From the NCBI GenBank assembly GCA_035326705.1, contig DAOLES010000008.1:11525-75524 (forward strand): a DNA stretch of 64,000 nt, given 5' to 3'. Under the pieces are notes generated by a model, which saw only the letters and a list, made by a program, of their open reading frames with translations, searched no databases and was not told where the DNA came from. A program made the position numbers and the translations under genes. This DNA is from Oligoflexia bacterium (lineage in GTDB: Bacteria > Bdellovibrionota_G > JALEGL01). Shown piece by piece: positions 62,501 to 64,000 of this stretch; positions within the stretch are counted from its first letter, which is position 1; each line of letters begins with the position of its first letter.

Positions 62501-64000
62501 GCCAGCTGCAATACTCATACTGGTGATTTCTACTTTGGTCTCATCTACATTGGTTGCGGTATCTGGTACACTGCTGTTGGAACAGGCGGCATTTAGCGTA
62601 ATGTTGTACCCACACGCTACACCAGAACATGCTCCTGATGTGGCTGGCGCAATAAAGCCAGCAACAATGTTATCAGTAAAAGCTACGTCTAGCGCTTCTT
62701 CCTGACCTGTATTCTCTAAAGTGACCAAATAAGAAACAACTGCATTGGCATCAATGTCGCTGACATTGCCAGCACTGATGCTTGCGCCAGCATCATCCGT
62801 TGACTCTACAGTTTTTGTCATTTCTAACAAGGGCGCATCACCAATAAATGCATAGACCCCGGTAGCAGAAGACTGAGCCGTTGTTTCACTGTTATCATAT
62901 TCAGTAATCACCATGTTGCTTTGAATTAAACCATCCGTAAAAGGCTCATTGCTCACGGTTTTGGTAAAAAATACTTCTACGCTACCTGAAGACCCACCGA
63001 CAATTTCAAAATCAACAAACGCAAAGTTAATACTATTGTTAGCCGCACTACAGGTGACTGTCACATCTCCACTGAGTAGGCTAGGATCATTGACGCCAAA
63101 ACTCCACATATCATTGGCAGGAATGGCGGCTCCATCATACGTTGGACAAAGTGCTTCATCGAACAAAGGATTAGGTAAATAGTTGGTTATACTTAAATTC
63201 TCAACATCACCACCGGGAATACTGACTGTAATTTTATAAGTTACTTCATCACCAGGAGCAACATGCACGGTACCTCCGGGAGGTGCCATACCATTGATAT
63301 GAGAAATTTCAATGGTGGTGGCTTGTAAAGAAGCCACTTTTGGATTAGATTGTTCAGTAAAATCACTGTAGGTCGTACCTGTAATTGTTTGACCCGCATC
63401 GCCGCCAACAACATCAAAATCCATGCTGGCTGTTCCTAAAGGAAAAATATCCCCCGCATCAATAGATATATCACCAGAAGTGGGAACGGTTTCAAAATCT
63501 TCATCCACCGTCACTTGATAAATCAAAGTTACTGATGTTGTGGGTGTTCCGCCGCCAAAACTTGCTGCTCCAGTTAACAAACCATCTGCAAAACTAAAGT
63601 TAACTGTATCTTCCATGGCACTGCCCAAATCCAATAAAAGATCCGTTGTGCCATCTGGAAAAACTGTTTGAGTATAATAAGCAAAGGCTTCTAAATCTGC
63701 TTCATTGAGCACCGTTGTCACGCCACCTTCATTTACGGTCACCTGTAAACTCATATCTACATAGCTCAGACCATCCGGAATCAAATCTGAGATCAGCATG
63801 TTTTCTATGGCATAAAAATCACTGACCACCAAATGATGGGTAATTTCAATTGAGTCCAAAGGCGTTAAACCAGAACCTCCTAAATCAGAGGCTAGACTCC
63901 AACTTTTTTCATAATCTACGCCATACACTCTATAGTTATCACTATCGACTTCCGGCGTGGTCAACTCATCAGCATTGACGGTTACATCTGTAGATTCATT
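54995..64000 (-). CDS. Giant surface protein with DUF11-like, TSP3 and EF-hand modules, fused in frame to an OmpA-type barrel protein; 5' truncated
   Basis: An open frame of about 3000 codons running off the right edge. Rough order from the N side: Ig-like or DUF11-like beta domains (about residues 1-910); a first TSP3 block with calcium motifs such as DTDGDGTPDYLDTDDDNDGI, alternating with EF-hand/dockerin-like pairs such as DTDGNGILSPAEI and DSNMDGAIGVAELPGG; a second DUF11-like plus TSP3 unit; a Cys-containing TSP3 block (CTDSCEVFGTN). A Cys plus hydrophobic tail (ICNSGSNPGIVLLMMIAVLM then AVFRKGGK) follows near 2445-2467, then a new signal peptide and an OmpA-type protein. The joint suggests that two genes have been joined by a frameshift. 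Confidence 0.85.
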   Translation of the reverse strand, partial: NESTDVTVNADELTTPEVDSDNYRVYGVDYEKSWSLASDLGGSGLTPLDSIEITHHLVVSDFYAIENMLISDLIPDGLSYVDMSLQVTVNEGGVTTVLNEADLEAFAYYTQTVFPDGTTDLLLDLGSAMEDTVNFSFADGLLTGAASFGGGTPTTSVTLIYQVTVDEDFETVPTSGDISIDAGDIFPLGTASMDFDVVGGDAGQTITGTTYSDFTEQSNPKVASLQATTIEISHINGMAPPGGTVHVAPGDEVTYKITVSIPGGDVENLSITNYLPNPLFDEALCPTYDGAAIPANDMWSFGVNDPSLLSGDVTVTCSAANNSINFAFVDFEIVGGSSGSVEVFFTKTVSNEPFTDGLIQSNMVITEYDNSETTAQSSATGVYAFIGDAPLLEMTKTVESTDDAGASISAGNVSDIDANAVVSYLVTLENTGQEEALDVAFTDNIVAGFIAPATSGACSGVACGYNITLNAACSNSSVPDTATNVDETKVEITSMSIAAGETCEIRFDLRLRPDNIWGNSYTNEGQAVYASSLGGTQFSPIDDDSEVTIQTPSVGAVTISPSSSGTVGELVTFNVEVTFPQGQATSTRAYLREIPGDFWGTTNPADFTVTVSGGVTGTGPYCVLGGTEVCFDNNPTTSLNASSAIQAYINLGTTYNTATDLAGRTVVFSFEAQNNNATAGNKNVGGRYRYNNGSSNINVDSGTSVYTLNKPNVSMLKCADSATAALAPISLSDSLSYNIILKNTGSFVSTAHDLSGVSDLLVQGLKYSANTVNAYYCSSGASAVNAGNCPTWIPANCTAVLTDLSADVRLGETVEASPFGGDSRQSLSFPFIDPVAGDSLGVDAYFVYQIQPEVSCESVSDSDGVNSPIGSHPDDDGVVNGCPDPVLPYVTSVSNAASVTSYSSLDGVVAGEGSYGPVNITSSSLNVDHDNDGIANSDEGSGDNDGDGVPNYLDTDADDNGTDDATEGTGDADGDGTPDYLDTDDDNDGITDADEITTSMGTMIDSDGDGTPDYLDNDADGDGILDGDEGGPGTDSDGDGTPDYLDLDSDNDGIPDLLEHMFHVYDTDGNGILSPAEIVASGLDSNMDGAIGVAELPGGVFDDVDGDGTPNYLDLDADGDGISDLDESGLTVYDDNVDNFITSAEATDIDDGAGDDVSGGTNDDNSVLNFDEILDSDGDGLLNFLDRDSDNDGVYDFVENERYACDSNEDGFITSAEVTACGVFTDVDGDGLLQLDEAAVPNSDGAVPADHTSDSDPDYIDIDSDGDGVADWIEAYPTNIDTDANGSISDAEYSVANGGGDLLFSELANSEPLTNPDAIPDMYDLDSDNDTIYDMHESDASEMYPTYDTSSVVILYSNLYDSEAMPDGIPDFRDTDSDGDSYLDEDEAGDADLNTIPVAIDDPAVPDFQNFSRPELNISKCTVTGTQDPITLAGNVNYAIQIENNGDRVAYDVENLVDVLPQGLKYTAASATVFYCSTGADVYSCADDVSSDGNCTNISIASAMTEIVEASPFGGDSQQSLTFQVENASGQDQIAVNGFYKIIIPTQASCESVADNSGLDFPIGTHPDADGIVDGCTDPVMLGVASISNLISGLDYSTYDGIDPNEATYTSADSNNVALDTDHDGDGQLTGDEGIADADGDGVPNYLDTDSDDNGVSDSLDSTADTDGDGTPDYIDADDDNDGLSDSEEITISGSGTDTDGDGSGDSMDPDSDGDGFIDGEDGGSGTDTDGDGQEDSLDNDSDNDGILDMIEIGLGQHDTNMDGQLNAAEIAASGLDSNMDGAISESELPGGALPDSDGDGIPNYQDTDSDNDGISDLEDNFFGQLTPAQLATVDANANGQIEAGEQAALFALLGDGDGVLEDSDLSDTDNDGTANYLDTDSDGDGIPDLIESGRFVCDTNEDAILTVTEVLACVAATDSNMDGLLQHSEQALGDQDVDTFFNHLDIDADGDGLGDIIEGHVADIDGNADGYISPSEYQTAYNTLGNMDGVMTISELADSETLSDGIADYFDLDSDDDSILDLHESDATEMYPNYDANSVVTTYANLMDSDAVSDGIPDFRDTDSDNDGVLDSAEAGDALTNTIPIDTDMDGIPNFQDTDSDEDGLLDSDEATLMSNPLLADTDMDGCTDSCEVFGTNPPAEVSCPFIGHPSSPGTVISPISDPTDADTDDGGTNDCDEANEPTDPRNPADDPWLDEDADNDGVTNGQENVAGTNPNNPDSDTDGCTDGCEIFGTTAMCPYDDPENAAWFPGMGTVMSPVTNPLLVDSDADGCNDCLEATTLFTNPNVADTDADGANDCQEYGAGTDPNNPDSDGDGLLDGLELNTLNTNPNSNDTDMDGCLDGDEVNTYGSNPLADPDSDNDGLTDCEEDGTYGTDRNNPDTDGGGINDGLEVNTFGTDPLNANDDCPTVRDTDGDGLTDCEEIDLGLDPSNPNDATPRGSGTIGFLDWGICNSGSNPGIVLLMMIAVLMAVFRKGGKMLPKKFLSLLLIAFFLAGQNAHAINIHYLTPKILNPDGHQALSSTTLEPGKIAVGAYFTWTKSPLEFGASGDGDAIDDIVKWVFTQDLLFGVGVSDRFSFQVHAPFHVYNDVENFAQYTSSKEFNVGDITLQGLLQLQGKNWNAVGGTWGFGFVPFVTFPVGEENRFFGNKDITGGGYFVLDRWSGMKRQYFTMNLGGRYRPNVENIGALEIGSEVLGKLGYVYRFLNSEGWQVFAELSGSMSLHEPKEVNSPAELYLGLQKISKNERWKWTMGTSRAGNNGYGAPDVRLYTGISYTNKSLPKKPTPPRPKPVPTVTPTPEPTPIPKQTGMFNLKIVDQYGEKINTQVKVMSDSKVEPLFEGEISELSKTVDEGVVMVVVGDDEKPLQKVYQIKANQDNNYTIVYDQNKGEKFDLKGKIFFNSGSYTLNAEAKTILLDAYEKIQKAKINKLYVEAHTDSLGNAEKNLELSTERANAVRQYLIQLGMDPLAVSAKGMGEADPVASNTTADGRALNRRVDFFVK
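57710..61876 (-). repeat. Tandem internal duplication of a DUF11-like plus TSP3/EF-hand unit (two units of about 2.1 kb)
   Basis: Unit 1 (about 61876-59746) and unit 2 (about 59745-57710) match module for module. Each opens with a DUF11-like domain (KPNVSMLKCADS versus ELNISKCTVTGT; both with ASPFGGDS and SCESV...SPIG.HPD.DG...GC.DPV), then a TSP3 block, an EF-hand-like pair ending SELPGG/AELPGG, more TSP3, a Cys EF-hand (CDSNEDGFIT/CDTNEDAILT), then IPDFRDTDSD and AGDA...NTIP. The base composition here is higher in GC and regular with the repeat. Confidence 0.8.

Overview
The window looks like a stretch of chromosome from a Gram-negative, AT-rich bacterium. The evidence is many Sec signal peptides and lipobox lipoproteins, TolC, MlaC and OmpA-type outer-membrane proteins, Lnt, and PssA/Psd phosphatidylethanolamine synthesis. 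The F0 genes atpI-atpB-atpE stand apart from any F1 genes, and AddAB takes the place of RecBCD. This combination fits a deltaproteobacterial or Bdellovibrionota-like lineage better than an enterobacterial one, but nothing here fixes the taxon. I see no phage, insertion sequence, CRISPR array, rRNA or tRNA.

Layout. 1-4.3 kb: ybeY (cut by the left edge), lnt, a coiled-coil membrane protein, a decayed partial copy of a PilZ gene followed by the intact PilZ gene, and a PH-like protein. A 350-bp gap at 3.95-4.3 kb holds three exact DnaA boxes beside AT-rich DNA. 4.3-13.6 kb: a YYY-family (DUF2298) membrane protein; a minus-strand operon of radical SAM enzyme, DUF547 lipoprotein, chalcone-isomerase-like protein and MauE/DoxX-like protein; mlaC and tolC; and a divergent ATP-type PEP carboxykinase. 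13.6-24 kb: a family-5 uracil-DNA glycosylase, a small barrel-like protein, an S41 peptidase and addB-addA. 24-34 kb: dnaJ, the F0 genes, an ArsP-like permease, a YHS protein, hemL, a BamD-like lipoprotein and small secreted proteins. 34-42 kb: recF-gyrB-gyrA (no dnaA or dnaN) and an OmpA-type porin. 42-54.9 kb: peptidase E, a DUF4097-type beta-helix protein, a large M16 protease, a protein with two CXXCH haem motifs, pssA, a large lipoprotein, two unknowns and psd. 54.9-64 kb: one giant minus-strand frame of about 3000 codons that runs off the right edge.

Points for a second look. (1) The giant frame seems to be two genes joined by a one-base frameshift: a calcium-binding TSP3/EF-hand surface protein with a C-terminal sorting-type tail, and an OmpA-family barrel protein with its own signal peptide. 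(2) The surface protein contains a tandem duplication of about 2.1 kb. (3) A family of short palindromes recurs at 3' ends of genes, and one copy supplies the last codons and stop of the uracil-DNA glycosylase. (4) A DnaA-box cluster lies away from gyrB/recF. (5) The F0 c subunit carries a Gln/Glu-Ser pattern typical of Na+-binding rings. (6) The radical SAM operon may act on envelope lipids. (7) Gene remnants (PilZ, GNAT) survive in intergenic DNA.
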